Shown: positions 8,071 to 16,916 of the stretch, piece by piece
How positions within the stretch are numbered: the stretch's first letter is position 1
Layout of the letters: each line of letters opens with the position of its first letter
Assembly (NCBI GenBank): GCA_934667105.1
Contig: CAKULG010000002.1
Location: forward strand, 1-64,000
Source: an uncultured Clostridia bacterium
GTDB lineage: Bacteria; Bacillota; Clostridia; Christensenellales; Aristaeellaceae
Direction: 5' to 3'
DNA: 64,000 bases
Notes under the pieces: generated by a model
Told to the model about the DNA's origin: nothing
Database searches by the model: none
What the model saw: the letters and a program-made list of their open reading frames with translations, nothing else
Program-made: the position numbers and the translations under genes

Positions 8071-8426
8071 TCCCCATTCGTTTAAGACCAGAAAATACAA
8101 AAAAAAAAAAAAATGGAAGCAAAAATTTCAACAAATTATTGATTCTGCGCAAATTTTCCGTTCCAAACATGTATCCGCCGGCAACCGCATTCCACATTCC
8201 GACAATTCGCGCATGTCCTTTTTGCGGTGTTTTTCCCGAATTTCCCGCTTCTTCCGGTGCAGACAATTCGAGAAGCCGCGTTTCCGCGCGTCATTGTCGG
8301 GTATATATCGCCAATTTATATACCGTATTATACATTTTCAAAACAGAACCGTATAACAAGCGCGCCGGGGGAATTCGTTACGCAAAGCGCCCAGATGAAC
8401 GCGCCCCTGAAACGGGGACGGAAATC

Positions 8427-8459
8427 GCAGGCTGCCGGTGGTTGCTTCCGGCAGCCTGC
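8427..8459 (-). terminator. Hairpin after solute-binding protein gene 2
   Basis: GCAGGCTGCCGG and CCGGCAGCCTGC pair perfectly (12 bp) around a 9-nt loop, 29 nt after the stop codon at 8488. Only a short T stretch follows on the minus strand, so it may be a leaky terminator or an mRNA-stabilising structure. Confidence 0.65.
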
Positions 8460-8487
8460 CGTCCGTCTCGGCCGGCGTTTCTTCGCC

Positions 8488-10116
8488 TTATTGGACGCCG
8501 TAATACTCGGTGAGCACCTCGATATAGCGGTCGTAGCCGTCCGCCTTCAGTTGATCCTTATAGGCCTCCCAGGCCGCGTCGTCGTTGATATCGCGGATGC
8601 CCATGGTGAATTCGCTCATGGAATTGGTGGCGTAGCTTTCGATAAGCGTTTTCAGCTCGCTGCGTTCAGCGGCCAGCTCCAGATCGCTGCACCAGGTGAC
8701 CTGTGGCCAACCGACCAGCTTGCGATATCCCATCATCATCTTGGCGGCTTCCATTTCATGCAGATCGTCGCCGCCTGCAGCAAGGGCTGTGGCAATTTTT
8801 TCATTTTTCCAGGTGGAGCCGATGAAGGCCGCGTTCCACATGCGGTTCTGCTCCTCGGCGGAAAGATGCTTTACAACAGCTTTGTTGCTGCCGTTCAGCG
8901 CAGTCACGCCCTCTTCGATGGACCAATCGCCATTTTCATAGATGCCCTGATACGCCATATTTTTAATAACCTCATCCGAATAGAACAGATCGAACCAGCG
9001 GACAGCCAGCTCCAGGTTCTTGCAGGCGGAGGTCACAATGCCGCGGAGGTATAGTGCGTATTCGCTTTTGCCTGGGGTGACGGAAACGCCGGTGGCCGGG
9101 TTCTGCAGGGGCGTGAGGCAGGTGTAATCGCTGAAGCCCACGGCGTTTTCAATGCTCTGGGCGGTGAGCATACGGAAAAGGTAAGGCGCGGGAATGCAGG
9201 CCACCTTCACGTTATCCTTGGTGGTGGTGGTAAGAGAGCGCATGTCCACCAGGCTCTGGGTGAAGGCTTCGTCGATGATGAGGCCCTCGTTATACAGCCG
9301 GTTGGCGTATTTGAGGCCCTCCCGGAGGCTGTCGCTCAGCAGATCGGAGGTCACCTTGCCATTCTCCACATAGACATACTGACCGCCGCCGCAGCCAAAG
9401 GGCAGGAAGCAGAAGCCGTTGAGGATGTAGGCCAGGGGGTTGCCGCCTTCGCCGCCGTAGTTGTTGTTGCCGGTGATGATGATTTCATCGTTAGGGTCGC
9501 CGTTGCCGTTCATATCGTTCTGCTTGAAATAGAGCAGCATGGCTTCGAATTCGTCGGGGGTCACGGGATCGGAAGCGCCGGTGGCCGCCTTATAGGCCTC
9601 CAGCCATTCGGTGTACACCCACATCTTGGCAGGGGTCGTCGTGCTGGGCAGATAATCCACCCGAGGGAAGGTATAAATATGGCCGTCGGGGACGGTGAGC
9701 TGTTGGCGGATATCAGGGTTCGCGTCCAGCCGCGCCTTCAGATACACGCTGTACTGATCGATGGCTTCATCCAGGGCCACGGCGATACCATCCTCGGCGA
9801 AGGCGAGCAGATCACTGGTAGCAATCATGTAAATATCCGGGTAACTGCCCGAAGCAATGGAGGCGTTGAAGAGGGAGGTCATGTCGGCGTTGGGTACTTC
9901 GATCCAGTTGATTTTCACACCGGTCTTTTCTTCAAACCATTTGGTCATGGGCAGGTTGGGAAAATCCATCATATTACTAAAGGATGGGGCCCAGATCGTC
10001 AGGCTGTCGGTTCCGTCGGAGATGGGAAGCTGGCCGCGGCCCGTCAGCTCGGCCAACGCGCCGGTGCCGACCAGCAGCAGGCACAGAGAAAGAACCAGGG
10101 CGAAGATACGTTTCAT
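8488..10116 (-). CDS. Extracellular solute-binding protein (paralog 2)
   Basis: A 542-residue protein of exactly the same length as the product of 6371-7999 and alike from the signal peptide (MKRIFALVLSLCLLLVGTGA, cut after ALA) to the C terminus. Differences cluster near residues 130-150, around the QYVYVENG region and in the last 120 residues, places that could alter ligand contacts. AAAGGAG lies 8 nt before the chosen ATG. It is transcribed first in the minus-strand series, from a promoter that is copied ahead of the second gene. A divergent membrane-bound AraC regulator begins 427 nt away and is the likely activator. Confidence 0.93.
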   Translation of the reverse strand: MKRIFALVLSLCLLLVGTGALAELTGRGQLPISDGTDSLTIWAPSFSNMMDFPNLPMTKWFEEKTGVKINWIEVPNADMTSLFNASIASGSYPDIYMIATSDLLAFAEDGIAVALDEAIDQYSVYLKARLDANPDIRQQLTVPDGHIYTFPRVDYLPSTTTPAKMWVYTEWLEAYKAATGASDPVTPDEFEAMLLYFKQNDMNGNGDPNDEIIITGNNNYGGEGGNPLAYILNGFCFLPFGCGGGQYVYVENGKVTSDLLSDSLREGLKYANRLYNEGLIIDEAFTQSLVDMRSLTTTTKDNVKVACIPAPYLFRMLTAQSIENAVGFSDYTCLTPLQNPATGVSVTPGKSEYALYLRGIVTSACKNLELAVRWFDLFYSDEVIKNMAYQGIYENGDWSIEEGVTALNGSNKAVVKHLSAEEQNRMWNAAFIGSTWKNEKIATALAAGGDDLHEMEAAKMMMGYRKLVGWPQVTWCSDLELAAERSELKTLIESYATNSMSEFTMGIRDINDDAAWEAYKDQLKADGYDRYIEVLTEYYGVQ

Positions 10117-10159
10117 ACAGGTTGCTCCTTTCAAAAATTTGTTGAAACGGTATGGCCGC

Positions 10160-10188
10160 ATTGTAGGCCATTTTCGAAATTTTGTAAA
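10160..10188 (-). promoter_or_regulatory. Sigma-A promoter of solute-binding protein gene 2
   Basis: On the minus strand: TTTACA (10188-10183), 17 nt, TACAAT (10165-10160). The 5' leader that follows (CGTTTCAACAAATTT, then GAAAGGAG) is shared with the paralog at about 8000-8035. The rest of the 10117-10543 gap is AT-rich at the left and shows no other supported feature. Confidence 0.8.
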
Positions 10189-10543
10189 TACATTTTCAAA
10201 AATCATATATTTTAAACCAAATTTTATATTTTGTCATCAATTTGTCGTTCGCAGCTTGCATCAATTTCCGAATCCACCGCCTAATTTTTCACTTTTTATG
10301 TACAATGCGGCAACCATTTTTTGCAGTCCGACAATACGTGCAAATGCGATTTCACGCTTTTGCCCGAATTTCCCGGTATCCCTTCGCCGCAATCGACCGA
10401 ATAACGCCCCCCGTTCCCCTCTTTCGCCTCAAATGCGGCGGTAAATGGTATTGCAAGAGCCGTATCCGCCATGATCATCTTGACGAAGCGCGCGGAATGC
10501 GGTAAAATACAAGCACGTGAAACAGAATGAGAGGAGTGGGCCG

Positions 10544-12799
10544 GTGAAAAGGCTGCTGACCGTGTGGAAAGATAAAATAATGGAATTGGGCAAGCATAAT
10601 TTATACCGTCAGGCCCTGCTGACGCTTTTTTATGTGCTGGTGGCGCTGATTCCGGTGCTGGCCTGCCTGCTGATCTCCTCCCAGCTCACCGTCTATCTGA
10701 TGGATCGGGAAGCGCTGAACCAGGCCCAGTCCATGCAGCAGGGCATGGCGATTCTCAGCGCCACGCTGACCTCCGCGGAGAATTATACCGTTTCCACCTT
10801 TAATCTGCCCAAAATATCCCCTTATCTCAACGCCGGCCGGGATGGAGCCTCCGTCTTTGTGGCCAAGATGCTTCAGGCGAAAGATTCCCTTCCCGCCTTT
10901 CAGGATGCGGGCGGGCTGGTGGATTCCTTCTATCTATATAGCGGCGCAAACGATACCATCCTTTCCCGCTCCGGGGGCTGCACCGATTTAAACCTGCACT
11001 ATCTGCCGGGCTATTCCGTGGCGGATTTTGATTTTGATACCTACCGCAGCCGCGTCCTGAACGGGCAGAAGAACCGCGCCTTCTTCCCCTTGAAGGCGGA
11101 CGCGCAGGGCGAATCGCTGCTGTTCGTGTGCGGCTCCAGCCGGAATAGCATTCGAAAATCCGCCGTTTTCTATCTGAACGCCCAGCGGCTGACGGCCATG
11201 CTGAAAAACAGCATGACGGCCAAGAACGGCCAACTGGCGCTGTATGATTCCGAGGGCCAGCTGCTCTACACCACCGCGCCGCTGAGCGAATCGCTCTACG
11301 AGGCCTACGGCGCGCCGGAGCGGTATCAGGTGATTTCCCTGGACGGCCAGGAAACCGTGCTGCATTGCGTTCAGCTTCCCGCCTGGGGGCTGACGCTGTA
11401 TTCCACGCTGCCTAAGGCGTATTTTTCTCAGGCGGCGCTTAGCATGGTGGGCCAGATTTTTGAAAGGCTGCTGCCGCTGATTCTCGCCTGCCTGGCGCTG
11501 CTGATCGTGCTGCTGTGCACCAGCCATCAATCCCTGCGCAAGGCCATTCAATCCGTCTCCGGGGCAGGCCACGGGGATACCACCATCAATCCGTTCAAAT
11601 ATGTGCAGCGCTCCCTTTCCAGCCTCACCGAGCTTACCGCCGAGCAGCGCCAGCTTTTGCAAAAAAGCCGCGAGGATCTGCGGGAGGCGGTGCTTTCCAC
11701 CCTGCTTTTCGAGCGGGACGCGGAGGGGGCGGGTGTTACCCGCATGCTGGAAGAAAACGGCCTCGCCTTCCAGGCGGCGGCCTACCGGGTGGCGGCCCTG
11801 TGCCTGACGGAGCCGGAAAGCGGCGCGCCCTGCATCATTTCCGAGCAGGCGCACAGCCGCATTCTGGAAATCTGCGAAAAGGAAAGGGAGCGCTTCCAAT
11901 ACCTGAAAATGGCAACGCCCCAACGCATGCTGTTCCTCTTCCTGGAAAAGGAAACGGAGGACGCTTTGGAGACGCTGACCCGGTCGCTCTCCGCGCTGTG
12001 CATGGAAATCGGCGCGGAAACGGGCTTGGAGGCGCGCATGTTCATCGGCTGCGAATGCCGCGATCTGATGAAAATACAGATGTCCTTCCGCAGCCTGAAG
12101 CGGCTTTTCACCAGCTCCCCCACGGCGGAAGAATATCTCACCTTTGCAGGCGAAAGCCGCAACGCCCCCTATTTCGATTACACCAAGAACGACGACGGCG
12201 CCCTGCGGCGGCTGGCCACGGCGGGAGACGCGGAGGGCGTGGACGAGCTGCTGGCGGATATATACCGCCGCAATTCGGGTATTTACGCCCGCTCCCCCTT
12301 TGAGACGCAATTGCTTTACGCCAATATGCTCCACACCCTGTTCCAGACGGGCTTTTCGGGAAAAATTGACCCGACGCTGCAATTCTCCCTGGGCGAAGTG
12401 AAGATTGAGCAGTTCTTCGCCCTGCTTCAGAGCTATTATCAGGCCCAATGCCAGCAGAGCAGCCGCGAAACCCATGAAAAGCGCAAATCCCTGGCGCGGC
12501 AGGTGGTGGATATGATCGAGAGCAATTATTCCGATTATGATCTTTCCGCCGGGAAGGCGGCCGTGCAGCTGGGCATCAGCGTGCGCAGCATTTCCAATCT
12601 GCTGCGGGAGGAAACGGGCCTGGGCTTCGCCGAATATCTGGAAAAGGTGCGGCTGGAGCAGGCGGCTCAGCTTTTGAACGCCCCCGGCGTGAACATCAAC
12701 AGCATCGCCGCCCGGGTGGGCTACACCAGCGCCGATTCCTTCCGCCGCGCCTTTAAGCGCTACACCGGGCAATCCCCTTCTCAGTACAGAGAAGAATAA
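10544..12799 (+). CDS. Membrane-bound AraC family regulator with extracellular sensor
   Basis: A 751-residue one-component sensor-regulator. A first membrane segment is at about residues 22-46 (LLTLFYVLVALIPVLACLL), then an extracellular sensor of about 240 residues, a second membrane segment at about 298-320 (LILACLALLIVLLC), a cytoplasmic linker of about 320 residues, and a C-terminal AraC DNA-binding domain (last 100 residues; SAGKAAVQLGISVRSI and INSIAARVGYTSADSFRR). The GTG at 10544 was chosen because AGGAG stands 7 nt before it; an earlier GTG at 10517 has no good site. It is divergent from the duplicated binding-protein genes and probably activates them when sugar is sensed outside. 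Confidence 0.9.
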   Translation: MKRLLTVWKDKIMELGKHNLYRQALLTLFYVLVALIPVLACLLISSQLTVYLMDREALNQAQSMQQGMAILSATLTSAENYTVSTFNLPKISPYLNAGRDGASVFVAKMLQAKDSLPAFQDAGGLVDSFYLYSGANDTILSRSGGCTDLNLHYLPGYSVADFDFDTYRSRVLNGQKNRAFFPLKADAQGESLLFVCGSSRNSIRKSAVFYLNAQRLTAMLKNSMTAKNGQLALYDSEGQLLYTTAPLSESLYEAYGAPERYQVISLDGQETVLHCVQLPAWGLTLYSTLPKAYFSQAALSMVGQIFERLLPLILACLALLIVLLCTSHQSLRKAIQSVSGAGHGDTTINPFKYVQRSLSSLTELTAEQRQLLQKSREDLREAVLSTLLFERDAEGAGVTRMLEENGLAFQAAAYRVAALCLTEPESGAPCIISEQAHSRILEICEKERERFQYLKMATPQRMLFLFLEKETEDALETLTRSLSALCMEIGAETGLEARMFIGCECRDLMKIQMSFRSLKRLFTSSPTAEEYLTFAGESRNAPYFDYTKNDDGALRRLATAGDAEGVDELLADIYRRNSGIYARSPFETQLLYANMLHTLFQTGFSGKIDPTLQFSLGEVKIEQFFALLQSYYQAQCQQSSRETHEKRKSLARQVVDMIESNYSDYDLSAGKAAVQLGISVRSISNLLREETGLGFAEYLEKVRLEQAAQLLNAPGVNINSIAARVGYTSADSFRRAFKRYTGQSPSQYREE

Positions 12800-12813
12800 G
12801 AAAAAAACGTGAA

Positions 12814-12858
12814 GCGCGGGAGTCTTCTTTGGCTTTCAAGGAGGGCTTCCACGCTTTT
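12814..12858 (+). terminator. Terminator after the AraC gene, hairpin-family variant
   Basis: The sequence GCGGGAGTCTTCTTTGG, a short loop and CAAGGAGGGCTTCCACGC ends in TTTTTT, 15 nt after the stop codon. It resembles the hairpin core of the dispersed intergenic repeat (compare 22042-22074) but carries a T-run instead of the conserved tail. Confidence 0.6.
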
Positions 12859-12903
12859 TTCATATTGGGGCTTGCTTTTTTTCGCGCGTTGTGATAATAT
12901 TGC

Positions 12904-12925
12904 TATCGTTATATAACCAATGATA
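12904..12925 (+). promoter_or_regulatory. Imperfect inverted repeat before tetR, candidate operator
   Basis: TATCGTT and AATGATA are arms (6 of 7 pairs) around an AT-rich centre, 19 nt before the TetR start codon. Its place suggests an autoregulatory TetR operator, but the symmetry is modest. Confidence 0.4.
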
Positions 12926-12943
12926 TTTAAAAAGGAGGCCCGT

Positions 12944-13504
12944 ATGCCGCCCAAGGTGAAAATTCAGAAGCAGGAAATTATCGAAGCGGCCGTGGCGCTG
13001 GTGCGGCAAAGCGGGCCCCAGGCCATTAACGCTCGCAGCATCGCCGCCGCGCTGGATTGCTCCACCCAGCCCATTTTCTCCAATTTCGCCTCCATGGACG
13101 CGCTGCGCCTGGCCGTGGTGGCCGCGGCGGACGCACAGTATCAATCGTACATCAAGCGGGAGATAGAAAAGGGCGAATACCCGCCCTACAAGGCCAGCGG
13201 CATGGCGTACATCCGCTTCGCCAAGGAGGAAAAGGAGCTTTTTAAGCTCCTGTACATGCGCGATCGTTCCGCCGAGCAGCCGCCCAAGGAGGCGGGGCTA
13301 AGCGGCCAATTGAAAAGCCTGGTGCATAACAGCACAGGGTTTTCCGGGGCGCGGGCGGGCCTATTTCATCTGGAAATGTGGGCGTATGTTCACGGGGTGG
13401 CCGCCATGCTGGCCACAGGATTTCTGGAACTGGATTGGCCCCTCATCAGCCAAATGCTCACGGACGCTTATATGGGCCTGAAAAAACGATTTGAAGAGGA
13501 GTGA
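12944..13504 (+). CDS. TetR/AcrR family transcriptional regulator
   Basis: A 186-residue repressor. The N-terminal DNA-binding domain spans about residues 8-55 (IIEAAVALVRQSG, then the HTH SIAAALDCSTQPIFSNFASM). The C-terminal ligand domain resembles the WHG-type TetR_C group (GMAYIRFAKEEKELFKLLYM). The ATG at 12944 follows AAAGGAGG by 5 nt; an upstream in-frame ATG at 12920 lacks a site. Its stop lies just ahead of an ABC exporter pair, so it probably controls that exporter in response to a drug or lipid-like ligand. Confidence 0.88.
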   Translation: MPPKVKIQKQEIIEAAVALVRQSGPQAINARSIAAALDCSTQPIFSNFASMDALRLAVVAAADAQYQSYIKREIEKGEYPPYKASGMAYIRFAKEEKELFKLLYMRDRSAEQPPKEAGLSGQLKSLVHNSTGFSGARAGLFHLEMWAYVHGVAAMLATGFLELDWPLISQMLTDAYMGLKKRFEEE

Positions 13505-13510
13505 TTTTTT

Positions 13511-14239
13511 ACGGACGCGATTCGCATCGAAAACCTGACGAAAAAATATAAGGACGTTACCGCCGTGGACGGGCTGAGCCTGACGATAAAGGCCGGGGAG
13601 CTTTTTTCTCTGCTGGGCGTAAACGGCGCGGGAAAAACCACCACGATAAAAATGCTCTCCTGTCTCGCCGCGCCCACTGGCGGGGACGCCTTTCTTTGCG
13701 GCGCAAGCATCCTGCGCAGCCCCGAGGCGGTGAAATCCATCATCGCCGTATCGCCCCAGGAAACCGCCGTGGCCCCCGGGCTCACCGTGCGGGAAAACCT
13801 GGAATTGATGTGCGGCGTGCACGGCCTTTCCCGGGAAAAGCGCAAGGCAAAAATTGAGGAGCTGACCCTGCGTCTGGATCTTTCCCAAGTGCTCCAGCGC
13901 AAAGCGGGCAAGCTGTCCGGCGGCTGGCAGCGCAGGCTGAGCATCGCCATGGCCCTGGTCAGCGAGCCGCAGATTCTTTTCCTGGATGAGCCTACCCTGG
14001 GCCTGGATGTAATCGCCCGAAGCGAGCTATGGGATTTGATTTGTTCCCTGAAAGGGAAAATCACCATCATCCTGACCACCCACTATATGGAGGAAGCGGA
14101 GGCGCTTTCCGACCGCATCGGCATCATGAAGGGCGGGCGGCTGCTGATTTGCGCCACGGCCCAGGAAATTAAAGAAAAGGCGGGGGCCGATCGCTTCGAA
14201 GAAGCCTTTATCCGCATCGTCAGGGGGGAAACGAAATGA
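13511..14239 (+). CDS. ABC transporter ATP-binding protein with no canonical start codon
   Basis: The 242-residue ATPase of an ABC-2 type exporter. The A-loop Tyr (TKKYKD), Walker A GVNGAGKT, Q-loop VSPQET, signature LSGGWQRR, Walker B ILFLDEPT and switch His (TTHY) are all present. After the upstream tetR stop (13502-13504) the frame reads TTT TTT ACG GAC; the first ATG/GTG/TTG is the GTG at 13565, which would remove the first beta strand and the A-loop. The homologous protein should begin near ACG at 13511, 10 nt after GAGGAG, so initiation at ACG, another non-standard codon, or a lost ATG is likely. The gene overlaps the permease gene as ATGA. Confidence 0.82.
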   Translation, partial: TDAIRIENLTKKYKDVTAVDGLSLTIKAGELFSLLGVNGAGKTTTIKMLSCLAAPTGGDAFLCGASILRSPEAVKSIIAVSPQETAVAPGLTVRENLELMCGVHGLSREKRKAKIEELTLRLDLSQVLQRKAGKLSGGWQRRLSIAMALVSEPQILFLDEPTLGLDVIARSELWDLICSLKGKITIILTTHYMEEAEALSDRIGIMKGGRLLICATAQEIKEKAGADRFEEAFIRIVRGETK

Positions 14240-14967
14240 AAATGCTCACCTTCGCCCGCCGGAACGCCCTGGAAATTCTCCGCGACCCGCTGAACCTGGC
14301 CTTCGGCCTGGGCTTTCCGGTGGTGCTGATTCTGCTGCTCAGCGCCATTCAGGCCAACGTACCGGTGAGCCTGTTCGAAATCCAGCTGCTTGCTCCCGGC
14401 ATCACCGTGTTCGGCCTTGCCTTCATGACGCTTTTTTCCGCCACGATTATCGCCAAGGACCGGGGCAGCTCGCTGCTTCAGCGGCTGTATACCACGCCGC
14501 TCACGCCCCTGGATTTTATTCTGGGCTACACCCTGCCCATCCTGCCCATCGCCCTGATGCAATGCGTGGTTTGCTATGGGGTGGCGGCGGCGCTGGGCCT
14601 GAAGCTCACGGTGCATGCTTTATCCGCAATCGGGCTTATTGTGCCCGCCGCCGTTCTTTTTATCGCGCTGGGCCTGCTGTGCGGCAGTGTGATGACGGAT
14701 AAGCAGGTGGGCGGCGTTTGCGGCGCGCTGCTGACCAACCTGACCGCCTGGCTTTCGGGCACCTGGTTTGATCTGGAATTGGTGGGAGGCGCTTTCAAGA
14801 AAATCGCCTACGCGCTTCCCTTTGTGCATGCGGTGGAGATGGAGCGAGCCGCCCTCGCGGGGAATTATGCTGGAATTTTCCCGCATTTATGGTGGGTGCT
14901 GGGCTATGCGGCGGTTGCCCTGACGGCGGCCGTGCTGCTGTTCCTGCGGCAGATGCGAAAGCAATAA
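14236..14967 (+). CDS. ABC-2 type transporter permease
   Basis: A 243-residue membrane protein with about six hydrophobic segments, the usual length for the ABC-2 export permease paired with a separate ATPase. Segment landmarks are LAFGLGFPVVLILLLSAI (about 20-38) and LCGSVMTDKQVGGVCGALL (about 150-170). The RGSSLLQRLYTTPLTPLDF cytoplasmic loop is characteristic of the family. Its ATG overlaps the stop of the ATPase gene, so expression is coupled. With the TetR regulator it forms a drug or peptide efflux operon; the substrate is unknown. A strong terminator follows. Confidence 0.9.
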   Translation: MKMLTFARRNALEILRDPLNLAFGLGFPVVLILLLSAIQANVPVSLFEIQLLAPGITVFGLAFMTLFSATIIAKDRGSSLLQRLYTTPLTPLDFILGYTLPILPIALMQCVVCYGVAAALGLKLTVHALSAIGLIVPAAVLFIALGLLCGSVMTDKQVGGVCGALLTNLTAWLSGTWFDLELVGGAFKKIAYALPFVHAVEMERAALAGNYAGIFPHLWWVLGYAAVALTAAVLLFLRQMRKQ

Positions 14968-15001
14968 CCCGGTTTTCTGTATATTTTCCCGTTTTTCTGC
15001 G

Positions 15002-15042
15002 CACGCTTCCTAAAAAGCCTGAAGAAAGGAAGCGTGTTTTTT
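15002..15042 (+). terminator. Intrinsic terminator of the TetR-ABC operon
   Basis: CACGCTTCC and GGAAGCGTG pair (9 bp) around a 17-nt loop and run into TTTTTTC, 34 nt after the permease stop. A 37-codon reading frame just beyond it has no ribosome site and was not accepted. Confidence 0.85.
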
Positions 15043-15210
15043 CTATGGCCGACAAAGAAGAAGCCCGTCCCGGCGCGCCGGAGCAAACGCCTGCGCCCCT
15101 CTTCACCCGTTCGCCCAGGCCCCGGCGCATGCGGTGCGCCCGGCGCGTGGCGCATTGACGAGAAAAGAATAATAAATACGGGGCTGTGAAAAAACGAAAG
15201 CAAAGTATTT

Positions 15211-15475
15211 GCGGGGGAACCATTCTTTGTGAGCCAAAGAACGGTTCCCCCGCGTCCTTTCCAAGAAAGCTGTATAGGTCGGACAAAAGCAGACTGTATA
15301 CTTGCATCTCCGCCAGCAAAGAGAAGCATACTTCTCGCCGCGATTCCGGCTTCCTCGCTGCTGAAGATGTATTTTCTCGCATTCCCACTCCATCCAGGAA
15401 AGCTGCATGGGGACGGGCAGATAACAAGAAATCAGCTTACATCTCTTCACGCCGTGGAAGAAAGCATGGCGAAGG
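15211..15475 (+). repeat. Dispersed intergenic repeat: hairpin core plus two tails
   Basis: The core 15211-15253 is a 43-bp palindrome: GCGGGGGAACCATTCTTTG, loop TGAGC, CAAAGAACGGTTCCCCCGC, with 18 of 19 pairs. A tail starts at 15258 (TCCAAGAAAGCTGTAT...) and reaches about 15357, and a second, diverged tail copy lies at about 15391-15475 (TCCAGGAAAGCTGCATGG...). Related copies occur at 17744, 21868, 34036, 36255, 47505 and 57977. It fills most of the 522-nt gap between the ABC exporter and the fucosidase, which are convergent. Confidence 0.85.
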
Positions 15476-15489
15476 ACTGCACGTTCAGC

Positions 15490-16812
15490 TTATTTCAGGA
15501 ACATCTCAATCACCGGTACCAGCTGATCCGGCTTCACCGGGGGCAGATTCAGCACCAGCAGATCCTCGCCCTGGGCCGCGCCCTCGGAGAAATGATCCAC
15601 CTTGCCCTCCGTCATGCGTATCTCGCTGCCGTCATGGAGGAACTGGGCGTATTCCACCTTGCCCGCCAGCCCCTTAAGCAGCACATGGCTGAAGGGATAG
15701 GCGAACAGATGCAGATACAGGCGCTTCCCGTCGCTGCTTTGGGTGAAGCGGCAATCGCGGGGGCAGCAGGGCAGAATATCCGGCTCGGCCATGGTGCAAT
15801 CGTAGATCGAGCGGCTGTTATAGTGCATCCAGCGCTCATAAACGGCCAGGGCGTTCTTGGCCCGGTCGTCAAATTCACCCCGGGCGGTGGGGCCCACGTT
15901 CATAAGCAGGTTGCCGCCGCAGGAAACGGTGTTCACCAGCATCCGAATCAGCATTTCGGGGGATTTCCAGGTGCTCTCGTCCCGGTGATAGCCCCAAGAG
16001 CCGGAGAAGGTCTGGCAGGCCTCCCAGGTGACAAGTTCGCCCGTCTTCTTATCCCGAATCCACTCGGTGGGCTGGTATTGCTCCGGCGTCCAGAGATCCT
16101 GCTCCAGTTCGGTGCGGTTATCGATGATAATGCCCGGCTGCAGGCTGCGGGCCACGGCAATGAGCTTTTCGGCCTCCCAATCCTCCTTGCCCTTGCCCTT
16201 CATCCATTCCCGGCCGGGCAGGGGAGCATTATTGGGATAGGAGAAATCGAACCAGAGAATATCGATCTTGCCGTAATTGGAAAGCAACTCCGTCACCTGG
16301 TCGCGCATATACTGGGCGTAAATTTTCATATCGCGCCCCTGGTTCTGCTCCAGCGCGTCGGGATCATTGCGGCGGGGGTGCAGCATATCGATGGGGAAAT
16401 GGGGATGATGCCAATCGATCAGGGAGTAATAGAAGCCGATTTTCAGGCCCTCCGCCCGAAAAGCGTCCACATATTCCCGCACCAGGTCGCGCCCCGCAGG
16501 GGTGTTGGTGCATTTATAATCGGTGAATTTGGAATCGAACATACAAAAGCCTTCATGGTGCTTGGTGGTGAGCACGGCGTATTTCATGCCCGCCGCCTTA
16601 GCCGCCCGGGCCCAGGCGCGAGGATCGTAAAGATCGGGGTTGAAATGCTCGAAATATTTCTGATACTTAGCCTCGGGCGTGCATTCATGGTTTTTTACCC
16701 ATTCGTGCCGGGCAGGCAGGGCGTACAACCCCCAATGGATGAACATGCCAAAGCGGCTGGCGCGAAACCATTCGGTATCCCCTGGGGTTTTCTTGACGAC
16801 ATAGCTGCTCAT
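15490..16812 (-). CDS. Alpha-L-fucosidase, glycoside hydrolase family 29
   Basis: A 440-residue GH29 enzyme that removes alpha-L-fucose from oligosaccharides with retention. Typical blocks are FGMFIHWGLYALPARHEW near the N terminus, AKAAGMKYAVLTTKHHEGFCMF, and the nucleophile Asp189 in ILWFDF. The part after about residue 330 is the beta domain. There is no signal peptide, so it probably works on imported glycans in the cytoplasm. Two starts are possible; the ATG at 16812 is preferred because GGAGG is 10 nt upstream, while the ATG at 16821 is only 1 nt from it. A divergent AraC regulator shares the promoter region. Confidence 0.93.
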   Translation of the reverse strand: MSSYVVKKTPGDTEWFRASRFGMFIHWGLYALPARHEWVKNHECTPEAKYQKYFEHFNPDLYDPRAWARAAKAAGMKYAVLTTKHHEGFCMFDSKFTDYKCTNTPAGRDLVREYVDAFRAEGLKIGFYYSLIDWHHPHFPIDMLHPRRNDPDALEQNQGRDMKIYAQYMRDQVTELLSNYGKIDILWFDFSYPNNAPLPGREWMKGKGKEDWEAEKLIAVARSLQPGIIIDNRTELEQDLWTPEQYQPTEWIRDKKTGELVTWEACQTFSGSWGYHRDESTWKSPEMLIRMLVNTVSCGGNLLMNVGPTARGEFDDRAKNALAVYERWMHYNSRSIYDCTMAEPDILPCCPRDCRFTQSSDGKRLYLHLFAYPFSHVLLKGLAGKVEYAQFLHDGSEIRMTEGKVDHFSEGAAQGEDLLVLNLPPVKPDQLVPVIEMFLK

Positions 16813-16834
16813 TATGGACATTCCTCCTTTTCTA

Positions 16835-16862
16835 TTGTCATATTCTTCAAAATGAGTATAAT
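16835..16862 (+). promoter_or_regulatory. Sigma-A promoter of the AraC regulator gene
   Basis: TTGTCA (16835-16840), 16 nt, TATAAT (16857-16862), 55 nt before the start codon. The opposite-strand fucosidase promoter must lie in the same 104-nt divergent gap, but I could not fix its boxes. Confidence 0.75.
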
Positions 16863-16916
16863 AGAAATCGGCTTATACAGCCATGCAGATTCCGGCAGAA
16901 ATATGGAGAAAGCGTC

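Noticed and set aside
10988..12772. A 594-codon minus frame over the membrane AraC gene
   Set aside because: It has no ribosome site or recognisable domain, and the + frame encodes a complete regulator.
15044..15158. A possible 37-residue Pro/Arg-rich peptide after the ABC terminator
   Set aside because: It starts inside the terminator T-run and has no ribosome site.
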